From positions 3,360,894 through 3,424,893 of the forward strand of contig NZ_CP016537.2 of the NCBI RefSeq assembly GCF_001687585.2: a DNA stretch of 64,000 bases, read 5' to 3'. This DNA comes from Planococcus halocryophilus. GTDB taxonomy: Bacteria > Bacillota > Bacilli > Bacillales_A > Planococcaceae. The stretch's first letter is position 1; each line of letters starts with the position of its first letter. A program made the position numbers and the translations under genes. The notes under the pieces were generated by a model that worked only from the letters and a program-made list of their open reading frames with translations, made no database searches and was not told the origin of the DNA. Of the stretch, positions 56,961-64,000 are shown piece by piece.

Positions 56961-57674
56961 TTATGAGATTGGTGACTTGTTTGGTACTCCAGCTTTCCGC
57001 GGATATTTCTTTGGTGTTTCTTTGAATTTTTTAAATACTTGAATGTACCGTTCGCTTTCCTCTATTGGTAATAAGAAAGAGTGAACGGCTTCTAGCTTTA
57101 CACCTAGTTTTTGCAATGCTTTTTCCGCATCATCTAATTCATCTGAAGCTGTGGCTGCTTTCATTGCTGCAAAGACGCCGCCTTTTTTAACAAGCGGGAC
57201 ACATAGTTCGGCTAGTACTGATAACCGTGCCACAGCACGTGCTGTTACGACATCGTAGCTTTCACGATGAGTAGATTGCCCAAAGTCCTCTGCTCTTGAA
57301 TGAACAAATTGAACTTTAGTCAATCTAAGTTCACCACTCAAGTGTTGAAGAAATTGAATGCGTTTATTTAAAGAGTCCACTATCGTAACCTCAATATGGG
57401 GAAAACAAATTTTTAGTGGGATACTGGGGAATCCTGCACCGGCACCAACATCACAAATTTTCATAGGTTTTGTGAAATCCAAGTAAAATGCTGCAGTTAT
57501 AGAGTCATAAAAATGTTTTAAATACACAGCCGATTGTTCTGTAATTGCCGTGAGGTTCATCTTGTCGTTCCATTCAACTAGTTCTTTATGATAGATCCTG
57601 AATTGTTCGAGTTGTGTATCGGTTAAGACGATCCCTTTTTCACTGAGGGCATCTTTAAACTGTTGTTCATTCAA
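56961..57674 (-). CDS. rsmG: 16S rRNA 7-methylguanosine-527 methyltransferase
   Basis: 237 residues. Substrate helix region ([17 protein letters not shown]), SAM motif [19 protein letters not shown], then [10 protein letters not shown] and [24 protein letters not shown]: the RsmG/GidB family. It methylates G527 in the decoding-site region of 16S rRNA; loss gives low-level streptomycin resistance in other bacteria. TTG start, eight bases after GGAGG. Confidence 0.97.
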   Translation of the reverse strand: MNEQQFKDALSEKGIVLTDTQLEQFRIYHKELVEWNDKMNLTAITEQSAVYLKHFYDSITAAFYLDFTKPMKICDVGAGAGFPSIPLKICFPHIEVTIVDSLNKRIQFLQHLSGELRLTKVQFVHSRAEDFGQSTHRESYDVVTARAVARLSVLAELCVPLVKKGGVFAAMKAATASDELDDAEKALQKLGVKLEAVHSFLLPIEESERYIQVFKKFKETPKKYPRKAGVPNKSPIS

Positions 57675-57717
57675 ACTAGCTTCCTCCCTCTTTCTTACTC
57701 TTTATGTAAATTAAGAA

Positions 57718-57741
57718 ATGGACTGGTGTGAGCCAGTCCAT
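57718..57741 (-). terminator. Hairpin between mnmG and rsmG
   Basis: A perfect nine-bp stem ATGGACTGG/CCAGTCCAT with a six-base loop, followed by TTCTTAATTT on the minus strand. It may end or weaken read-through into rsmG. Confidence 0.65.
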
Positions 57742-57808
57742 TCTATTGTCTAGCTTATGCCTTTAGTTGACTTGCGTTAATTAGAAGAAAAATTTTCGGC
57801 TTTTCTTA

Positions 57809-59698
57809 TTAAACAGAGATTTTCGCAATCTTTCCTTGTTCAATATACACCAATAAGATAGATATGTCAGCCGGATTCACACCAGAGATGCGTGACGCCT
57901 GCGCAATTGACAACGGGCGAACTTCTGCCAGCTTGCCGCGAGCTTCAGTGGCAATTCCAGAGATTGCATGATAATCGATATTATCAGGAATCTTTTTGTT
58001 TTCCATTTTTTTGAGTTTATCAACTTGCATCAATGATTTCTCAATATAGCCTTCATATTTAATATGGATTTCAACTTGTTCTTTCACTTCATTCTCGAGT
58101 TCTACAGGAGAAGCGATTAACTGTGAAATCATATCATAAGTCATTTCTGGACGCTTCAATAAATCCGCTCCACGAATGCCATCTTTTAATTCACTACCCC
58201 CTGCATCGCGAATCGCTTGCTGGGTCATTTCATTTGGCTTGATCATGATGCTTCTTAAGCGTTTAATCTCGTCTTCAATCCGCTCTTTTTTCGCAAGAAA
58301 CTTCACATAACGATCTTCTTTCACCATACCAATCGCATATCCAAGTTCAGTTAAACGCATATCTGCATTGTCATGACGTAGCAATAAGCGATATTCAGCA
58401 CGTGATGTTAGTAGACGATAAGGTTCATTTGTCCCTTTTGTTACTAAATCATCGATTAATACACCGATATATGCATCAGAACGACTTAAGATTACTTCTT
58501 CTTTGCCCAATACTTTTGCAGCTGCATTGATTCCTGCCATCAGTCCTTGACCAGCTGCTTCTTCGTAACCGGATGTTCCATTAATTTGTCCTGCTGTATA
58601 AAGATTTTCGATTTGTTTTGACTCTAACGTCGGCCATAATTGTGTTGGAACAATCGCATCATACTCAATGGCATATCCTGCACGCATCATTTCGGCCTTC
58701 TCAAGCCCTGGAATCGATTCTAAAAGCTTCCGCTGGACGTGTTCAGGTAAACTAGTTGAAAGGCCTTGTACGTAAACCTCACGCGTATTACGGCCTTCTG
58801 GTTCTAAAAAGATTTGATGACGCGGCTTATCGTTAAAACGCACCACTTTATCTTCGATTGAAGGGCAATAACGCGGACCCGTTCCTTTAATCATTCCAGA
58901 ATACATAGGTGACAAGTGAAGATTATCATCTATTACTTGATGAGTTTCTTCATTTGTATACGTTAGCCAACATGGTAATTGATCCGTAATGTATTCAGTC
59001 GTTTCGTAACTAAATGCACGCGGTACATCATCTCCAGGCTGAATTTCTGTTTTGCTGTAATCAATGCTGTTACTGTTTACACGCGGAGGTGTTCCTGTTT
59101 TAAACCGAACCGTTTCAAAACCAAGTTTCTCCAGGTTTTCTGCCAATTTAATAGAAGGTTGCTGATTATTCGGTCCGCTAGAATAACGCAGATCCCCAAT
59201 AATGATTTCCCCACGCAAGAAAGTGCCTGTCGTAATCACGACAGATTTTGCCCGGTAAATACCTCCAACTTGAGTAATCAGGCCTTGAATTTTGCTATCT
59301 TCAACGATCAATTCTTCTGCAATTCCTTGGTGCAAGCTTAAGTTTGGCTCTTCTTCCATCAAGCGTTTCATTTCTTGTTGGTAAAGAACTTTATCAGCTT
59401 GTGCACGCAGTGCGCGAACAGCAGGACCTTTAGCTGTATTCAGCATTCTCATTTGAATGTGTGTTTTATCGATAACGCGCCCCATGGCTCCGCCAAGTGC
59501 ATCTATTTCCCGTACGACTATACCTTTCGCTGGCCCACCAATAGATGGGTTACATGGCATAAATGCGATCATATCCAGATTCATCGTCAAAACAAGCGTT
59601 TTAGCGCCCATTCGCGCAGACGCAAGAGCAGCTTCCGCTCCTGCATGTCCGGCTCCTACAACGATGACATCGAACGTGCCTGCTTCGTATTGTGGCAT
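57809..59698 (-). CDS. mnmG: tRNA uridine-34 carboxymethylaminomethyl enzyme, FAD subunit
   Basis: 629 residues. FAD motif [21 protein letters not shown], then [21 protein letters not shown], the catalytic-cysteine-bearing segment around [12 protein letters not shown], and [27 protein letters not shown]. With MnmE it modifies U34 of tRNAs for NNA/NNG codons. It lies 22 bases after mnmE, as in nearly all Bacillales. Confidence 0.98.
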   Translation of the reverse strand: MPQYEAGTFDVIVVGAGHAGAEAALASARMGAKTLVLTMNLDMIAFMPCNPSIGGPAKGIVVREIDALGGAMGRVIDKTHIQMRMLNTAKGPAVRALRAQADKVLYQQEMKRLMEEEPNLSLHQGIAEELIVEDSKIQGLITQVGGIYRAKSVVITTGTFLRGEIIIGDLRYSSGPNNQQPSIKLAENLEKLGFETVRFKTGTPPRVNSNSIDYSKTEIQPGDDVPRAFSYETTEYITDQLPCWLTYTNEETHQVIDDNLHLSPMYSGMIKGTGPRYCPSIEDKVVRFNDKPRHQIFLEPEGRNTREVYVQGLSTSLPEHVQRKLLESIPGLEKAEMMRAGYAIEYDAIVPTQLWPTLESKQIENLYTAGQINGTSGYEEAAGQGLMAGINAAAKVLGKEEVILSRSDAYIGVLIDDLVTKGTNEPYRLLTSRAEYRLLLRHDNADMRLTELGYAIGMVKEDRYVKFLAKKERIEDEIKRLRSIMIKPNEMTQQAIRDAGGSELKDGIRGADLLKRPEMTYDMISQLIASPVELENEVKEQVEIHIKYEGYIEKSLMQVDKLKKMENKKIPDNIDYHAISGIATEARGKLAEVRPLSIAQASRISGVNPADISILLVYIEQGKIAKISV

Positions 59699-59720
59699 GT
59701 TCGTTCATTCCCTTCGAGTT

Positions 59721-61106
59721 TTATTTCCCTAGACAGAACTGAGAGAATAATTGGTTTAGGAGACCGTCATCTGCGGTATCTCCAATAATTTCACCAAGAA
59801 GTTCCCACGTTCGAGTAACATCAATTTGAATCATATCTACAGGAACTTCCATTTCAGCGGCTTCAATGGCGTCTGAAATGGTTTTATGTGCCTGATGCAA
59901 CAATGCAATGTGGCGCACATTGGATACATAAGTCATGTCCCCTGCTTCGATTTCTCCTTTGAAAAACAAAGCAGCAATCGCTTCTTCAAGCTGATCAATG
60001 CCTTCTTCTTCAACTAATGAAGTCGTCACTAACAATTTATCGCCAGCTAACTTCTGCACTTGCTCCAAATCGATTTTCTGTGGCAAGTCGGTTTTATTGA
60101 TAACGACAATATAGTCCATATCTTTAACCGTTTCAAACAACAGTTCATCTTCTGGTGTCAGCGCTTCTGCATAATTTAACACGTAAAGGATCAAATCAGC
60201 TTCTTTTAACACTTTTCTTGAACGTTCAACACCAATTCGCTCTACAATATCTTCTGTTTCGCGAATCCCAGCTGTATCAACTAAACGTAATGGAACACCA
60301 CGGACATTCACGTATTCCTCTATTATATCACGGGTAGTACCTGCGATTTCTGTGACAATTGCTTTATTTTCTTGAACAAGACTGTTTAAAAGAGAAGATT
60401 TCCCGACATTAGGACGTCCTAAAATGACGGTTGAAAGTCCTTCTCTCAAAATTTTCCCTTGTGAGGATGTTTGCAGCAATTTATCGATTTCCAAACGAAC
60501 CCATTTCGATTTTTCCAGCATAATCGGACGTGTCATTTCTTCCACATCGTCGTATTCTGGATAATCGATATTTACTTCCATTTGAGCAATCGATTCAAGT
60601 AAGGCTTGACGCAATGTGCCAATTAGCTTTGATAGCTTGCCTTCCATTTGGTTAAGTGCAACATCCATGGCACGATCCGTTTTTGCGCGGATCAAGTCCA
60701 TAACCGCTTCTGCCTGAGACAAATCGATTCGGCCATTTAAAAATGCTCGTTTCGTAAACTCACCAGGTTCAGCAAGCCTTGCCCCTGCTCGTAGCGCCAA
60801 TTCAAGCACTCGATTTACCGAAACAATTCCACCATGGCAGTTGATTTCAATAACATCTTCACGGGTGAAGGTTTTAGGTGCTTTCATGAGTGATACCATA
60901 ACTTCTTCCGCGATTTCTCCGGTAGCCGGATCTTCAAGATGCCCATAATGGATAGTATGCGTTGCTTGAGAAGCTAACGCTTTATTGCTTGGAGCTCGGA
61001 ACAGCTTGTCCGCAATTGCAACAGCTTCAGGACCGCTCAAGCGGACAATTGCGATTGCTCCCTCTCCACTCGGTGTCGATATGGCAGCGATTGTGTCGAA
61101 TTCCAT
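59721..61106 (-). CDS. mnmE: tRNA modification GTPase MnmE
   Basis: 461 residues. N-terminal formyl-THF-binding domain ([22 protein letters not shown]), helical domain, inserted G domain with [28 protein letters not shown] and NKTD, and the C-terminal CLGK bearing the essential cysteine. It partners MnmG. The ATG at 61106 follows GAGGGGGG; the ORF extension upstream is unsupported. Confidence 0.98.
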   Translation of the reverse strand: MEFDTIAAISTPSGEGAIAIVRLSGPEAVAIADKLFRAPSNKALASQATHTIHYGHLEDPATGEIAEEVMVSLMKAPKTFTREDVIEINCHGGIVSVNRVLELALRAGARLAEPGEFTKRAFLNGRIDLSQAEAVMDLIRAKTDRAMDVALNQMEGKLSKLIGTLRQALLESIAQMEVNIDYPEYDDVEEMTRPIMLEKSKWVRLEIDKLLQTSSQGKILREGLSTVILGRPNVGKSSLLNSLVQENKAIVTEIAGTTRDIIEEYVNVRGVPLRLVDTAGIRETEDIVERIGVERSRKVLKEADLILYVLNYAEALTPEDELLFETVKDMDYIVVINKTDLPQKIDLEQVQKLAGDKLLVTTSLVEEEGIDQLEEAIAALFFKGEIEAGDMTYVSNVRHIALLHQAHKTISDAIEAAEMEVPVDMIQIDVTRTWELLGEIIGDTADDGLLNQLFSQFCLGK

Positions 61107-61145
61107 GATGTTCCCCCCTCTTAAGAAAAGCAGCAACTTATGCTC

Positions 61146-61242
61146 TGTGGATAACAATCAGAGCAGTAGCGCAGCTTGATTACAAAAATATATAGTCTTC
61201 TCTTTATTTTTTGCTTAAAAAAAGTTGTCCACATGTGGACAA
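61146..61242. promoter_or_regulatory. DnaA-box group between mnmE and jag
   Basis: TGTGGATAA (perfect box, reverse) at 61146-61154, and a back-to-back pair TTGTCCACA/TGTGGACAA at 61225-61242 forming an 18-bp palindrome, each one base off the consensus. From memory, DnaA binds the jag-trmE intergenic region in B. subtilis. Confidence 0.7.
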
Positions 61243-61343
61243 CCAGTAAATGCACATGGCTTTCTAACATACTACAATAGCATAAAGCACTCGAAATCGA
61301 AAGACACAGTACTTCATATTGCTAAATTTCGTTAATTTAGCAT

Positions 61344-61374
61344 AAAAAAAACCGCCTAGATGGCGGTTTTTTTT
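61344..61374 (-). terminator. jag terminator
   Basis: Stem AAAAACCGCC/GGCGGTTTTT with a five-base loop, overlapping the jag stop, with a long T run on the minus strand. Confidence 0.93.
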
Positions 61375-62113
61375 ATTTATGAGGTTCGATGACAAGATAT
61401 CGATTAGGATCTTTGCCTTCAGAATACGTATCAATGTCTAAACGTCTTGACAAGGTTTGATGGATAACTTTTCGTTCGTAAGATGGCATTGGTTCAAATT
61501 GAACACGACCACCTGTCCGAATTGCTTTATCCGCCATACGATCTGCTAATTGTTCCAGCGTTTCTTGACGTCGTTCACGATAATTTTCCGCATCCAATTG
61601 AATCATCATAAATTGATTTGAATATTTATTGGCAACAAGTTGAGCAAGTTGTTGAAGAGAATTCAAGGTTTGTCCTCTTTTGCCGATCAACATGGCTACT
61701 TTTTCGCTTTCCAGATAAAAATTAACTTTTTTATTGCCTCGCTTTTCATGAGTGATTGATAAATCATCAATTTTCATGTCTTTCGCGATGGATAAGATGT
61801 AATTCTTCGTTTCTTGAATTGCTTTTTCATTTGAAAGAGCAGGAACTTCTTCCTTTTTCTCTTCTTCAAGCGTTGTTACAGGTGATTCAAGAATGTCAGC
61901 AGCTGGTTCTGGCGAAGTTTTTTGTTCAGAAAATGTTGTTTTTTCAATGACAGTAACTTCAATCTCTGCTTTTTTGGCACCAAAACCGAAAAACCCTTTT
62001 TTCTCTTCTTGAATGACAGTAATCTTCACTTCTTCACGTGTAACTTGGAGTTTTTCTAATGCTTCAGATATCGCTTTTTCAACAGTTAAACCCGTTTGCG
62101 TAATCTGTTTCAC
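61373..62113 (-). CDS. jag: Jag/KhpB RNA-binding protein
   Basis: 246 residues. N-terminal Jag domain (TGLTVEKAISEALEKLQVTREEVKITVIQEEKKGFFGFGAKKAEI), a variable acidic linker (~75-105), a KH domain with LIGKRGQTLNSLQQLAQLVAN, and a C-terminal R3H domain (FEPMPSYERKVIHQTLSRR). KhpB binds RNA with KhpA and affects cell elongation and sporulation in relatives. The ATG overlaps the yidC stop by four bases. Confidence 0.96.
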   Translation of the reverse strand: MKQITQTGLTVEKAISEALEKLQVTREEVKITVIQEEKKGFFGFGAKKAEIEVTVIEKTTFSEQKTSPEPAADILESPVTTLEEEKKEEVPALSNEKAIQETKNYILSIAKDMKIDDLSITHEKRGNKKVNFYLESEKVAMLIGKRGQTLNSLQQLAQLVANKYSNQFMMIQLDAENYRERRQETLEQLADRMADKAIRTGGRVQFEPMPSYERKVIHQTLSRRLDIDTYSEGKDPNRYLVIEPHK

Positions 62114-62889
62114 TTTTTAGCCCCTCCTGCTTTCGTTTTAACAGGCTCTTGTACCTCTTTTTTCTCCCACGGACGATAAATTACCAAATTTTGGATAAGC
62201 GAAATGATATTTCCGATAACCCAATACAATGTTAGGGCCGAAGGTAATACAATACCAAATCCAATGATCATCACTGGCATGAAATACATCATGATTCTCA
62301 TTTGAGGATTGTCCATCGCTGGTCCTGTACGCAAAACGACGAATTGCATCAATCCGGCAATAACCGCTAAAATAATACTCGGTTCTGCGAGTGGGAAAAT
62401 AAGAAATGCTCCTAAATCGATTTCAGGCGTATTATTCATCCGGCTAATTGCGTGATAAAAACCAATTAGCACAGGCATTTGGATGACTACAGGCAAACAA
62501 CCTGCCATTGGATTAACGCCTTTTTCTTGGAATAATGCCATCATTTCTTTTTGGTATTTCTGTTGTGTAACAGCATCTTTAGACTTGTATTTTTCTTTTA
62601 ACTTAACAAGTTCAGGCTGTACTTCTTGCATACGTTTCGAACTTTTCGTTTGTTTGATCATCAACGGCAACATCACTAATCGAATGATAATCGTTACTGC
62701 GATAATCCCGAAACCGTAAGTTCCTAATAACCCTTTAAAGTATGTGATAGTGGAAACCAATGGCCAAACGATAAATTCATTCCAAAAACCTTCACTTTGG
62801 TCACTGATTGGCTGATCAAACTCTGTACAGCCAGAAAGCAGCAAGGTTACTGCAATCAGTGAAAAGAGCAAAACTAATTTCTTATTCAC
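62110..62889 (-). CDS. yidC: Membrane protein insertase YidC (SpoIIIJ/OxaA1)
   Basis: 259 residues. Lipoprotein signal with lipobox LSGC (C21), then five membrane helices of the Oxa1 core beginning FGIIAVTIIIRLVMLPLMIKQTKSSKRMQEVQPELVKLKEKY, with the conserved hydrophilic-groove arginine in that helix, and QEKGVNPMAGCLPVVIQMPV. The short basic tail KKEVQEPVKTKAGGAKK may touch the ribosome. GTG start after GGGGG. Cotranscribed with jag. Confidence 0.97.
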   Translation of the reverse strand: MNKKLVLLFSLIAVTLLLSGCTEFDQPISDQSEGFWNEFIVWPLVSTITYFKGLLGTYGFGIIAVTIIIRLVMLPLMIKQTKSSKRMQEVQPELVKLKEKYKSKDAVTQQKYQKEMMALFQEKGVNPMAGCLPVVIQMPVLIGFYHAISRMNNTPEIDLGAFLIFPLAEPSIILAVIAGLMQFVVLRTGPAMDNPQMRIMMYFMPVMIIGFGIVLPSALTLYWVIGNIISLIQNLVIYRPWEKKEVQEPVKTKAGGAKK

Positions 62890-62949
62890 CTTTTTTCCCC
62901 CAAACTAATCTCAATTACTTCTATAATAACATCTATTTTGCGTAATCTT

Positions 62950-63291
62950 CTACTTCCTCGGTAATGTACGAGCAATTTTCAATACATGTTCGAGACTTTT
63001 CTTGCTTTCATGAAAATCTAATGTGGCCGCCTGTGGTCGGGCGATGATAATGTAGTCCGCATTTGGCAATAAATCATCTTTCAATTCCAAGAAAGTTTGC
63101 CTTATGTAACGTTTAATGCGATTACGTGCTACTGCGTTTCCAACTTTTTTACTGACAGAAAGTCCTACACGAAATTCAGGCTGCTCGCTTTTCAATACAT
63201 ACACGATAAACTGTCGATTCGCAAAAGATTTTCCTTTTTTAAAGATATGCTGGAACTCTTTGTTCTTCTTGATCCGTTGATCTTTGTTCAT
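62950..63291 (-). CDS. rnpA: Ribonuclease P protein component
   Basis: 113 residues. [33 protein letters not shown] and the RNR box [18 protein letters not shown] identify RnpA, which binds RNase P RNA to process tRNA 5' ends. AGGTG precedes the ATG. It follows rpmH across a hairpin, and yidC begins ~60 bases later. Confidence 0.97.
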   Translation of the reverse strand: MNKDQRIKKNKEFQHIFKKGKSFANRQFIVYVLKSEQPEFRVGLSVSKKVGNAVARNRIKRYIRQTFLELKDDLLPNADYIIIARPQAATLDFHESKKSLEHVLKIARTLPRK

Positions 63292-63339
63292 TATTTCACC
63301 TGCTTATTTTACTACTCCCCGCTCAAAACGAGCTGAAAA

Positions 63340-63372
63340 GAAAAAAAAAGACCACTGATGCGGTCAGTGGAC
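63340..63372 (-). terminator. Terminator between rpmH and rnpA
   Basis: A seven-bp stem CCACTGA/TCAGTGG with a five-base loop and a long T run on the minus strand, directly after the rpmH stop. It would lower rnpA expression relative to rpmH. Confidence 0.8.
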
Positions 63373-63510
63373 TTAAGCTGATAATACTTTTCTTCCTTTA
63401 CGACGACGAGCTGCGATAACGCGACGTCCGTTCTTTGTGCTCATACGTGCTCTAAAGCCGTGTACTTTGCTGTGTTTACGTGTATTTGGTTGGTATGTGC
63501 GTAATGTCAT
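63373..63510 (-). CDS. rpmH: 50S ribosomal protein L34
   Basis: 45 residues: [36 protein letters not shown] and RKGRKVLSA, the complete L34. AGGAGGTG lies six bases before the ATG. L34 is the first gene leftwards from oriC, as in all Bacillales. Confidence 0.98.
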   Translation of the reverse strand: MTLRTYQPNTRKHSKVHGFRARMSTKNGRRVIAARRRKGRKVLSA

Positions 63511-63564
63511 ATATGACACCTCCTATATTGAGAGTTAACTATTTTTCTAAAGACAGTCCTGTAC

Positions 63565-63594
63565 ATTATAAGGGTCTACGCGTGTAAATGTCAA
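63565..63594 (-). promoter_or_regulatory. rpmH promoter
   Basis: On the minus strand TTGACA (plus 63589-63594), 18-base spacer, TATAAT (plus 63565-63570): consensus SigA hexamers. Confidence 0.9.
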
Positions 63595-63643
63595 TGTTTC
63601 ATGAAAAAAACACCTCAAGCCGCTCTCCTCCACTTGGATCAAG

Positions 63644-63940
63644 TTATCCACAATCCTTCTTTTTTTCTCTTAATCTCCTGTTCACTCTTTTTTCTTGAAA
63701 AATAATTATCCACATGCCTTATCTACAGTTTTTTAACATACAAACCCCTTGTGGATAGATTAATTGTGCAGAAAAAAAGATATGTGGATAACTTAAAGAA
63801 CTTCTTGTATTGTCTATTCTTTTTTGGTAACATTAACTTGTTTTCACTTGTTAACAATTTTCAACTCAAATAAGTTATCCACAAATTGTGGGTAAGGTGT
63901 GGATAGTTGCTCACCAGCTTGTTTACGAATGTTATCCACA
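63644..63940. other. oriC DnaA-box region upstream of dnaA
   Basis: Perfect DnaA boxes TTATCCACA lie at 63644-63652, 63706-63714, 63875-63883 and 63932-63940, with the complement at 63783-63791. One-mismatch boxes lie at 63719-63727, 63750-63758, 63887-63895 and 63898-63906. They sit in both orientations in AT-rich DNA. This is the rpmH-dnaA half of a bipartite Bacillus-type origin; the unwinding region would be beyond the window, after dnaA. Confidence 0.95.
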
Positions 63941-64000
63941 AGCTGTGATTTTGTGTATGATATACTTTAAAATATCGTTAAATATAAAGGAGACGAGCTA
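63941..64000 (+). promoter_or_regulatory. dnaA leader: probable -10 and ribosome site
   Basis: A TATACT-like -10 lies inside GATATACTTTAAAATATC around 63958-63976, and AAAGGAGACG stands ten bases or so before the window end. The dnaA start codon should follow immediately beyond position 64000. Confidence 0.7.

Noticed and set aside
55782..57000. Noc-binding sites of the ATTTCCCGGGAAAT type near noc
   Set aside because: I searched the window by eye for a CCCGGG-centred palindrome and found none.

Overview
The window is a low-GC Firmicutes chromosome segment that ends just short of dnaA. The right-hand half has the gene order found beside the replication origin of Bacillus subtilis and its relatives: rpmH-rnpA-yidC-jag-mnmE-mnmG-rsmG-noc-parA-parB, then ychF, rpsF-ssb-rpsR, yybS-gdpP-rplI-dnaB, purA, walRKHIJ-htrA and rlmH, nearly all on the minus strand and leading away from oriC. 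Gene content, codon style and the dispersed GC-rich repeats suggest the Planococcaceae (Planococcus/Planomicrobium-like). That assignment is an inference from family resemblance, not from a database match.

Layout. 1-5.1 kb: a minus-strand catabolic cluster with two full amidohydrolases, the start of a third, and a family 5 substrate-binding lipoprotein. 5.5-7.8 kb: the peroxide-stress operon ahpC-ahpF behind a PerR-type box. 7.9-12.5 kb: a divergent HxlR/VOC pair, a membrane diguanylate cyclase, an rsbQ remnant, a quinone-oxidoreductase-like gene and a broken lipoprotein gene. 12.6-17.5 kb: katG and a large GGDEF-EAL membrane protein. 17.9-23.8 kb: a complete beta-glucoside-type operon (binding protein, two permeases, LacI repressor, GH1 glycosidase) whose promoter lies between two matching operators. 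23.9-27.2 kb: four small metabolic or unknown genes. 27.4-32.6 kb: an accessory segment (small membrane peptide, HxlR regulator plus formaldehyde dehydrogenase, PhoX phosphatase) bounded by two copies of the rlmH 3' end. This is the attachment-site arrangement of SCC-type islands, but no recombinase gene is visible.

32.6-64 kb: the conserved origin-proximal core. Three ParB-type parS sites are present (in walK, in parB, and directly after rsmG). DnaA boxes cluster at three places: upstream of dnaA, between mnmE and jag, and around the small CxxH/CxxC gene next to rlmH. Between the gamma-glutamylcyclotransferase gene and ychF lies a tandem array of three ~122-bp stem-loop units whose helices differ in sequence but stay complementary.

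Together the core genes cover replication initiation and helicase loading (dnaB, ssb, DnaA boxes), chromosome segregation and division control (parABS, noc), tRNA modification (mnmE, mnmG), 16S/23S rRNA methylation (rsmG, rlmH), membrane protein insertion (yidC, jag), c-di-AMP turnover (gdpP) and cell-wall homeostasis (walRKHIJ). The left half is accessory: sugar and amide catabolism, redox defence and c-di-GMP signalling. No tRNA, rRNA, CRISPR array or intact insertion sequence was seen.
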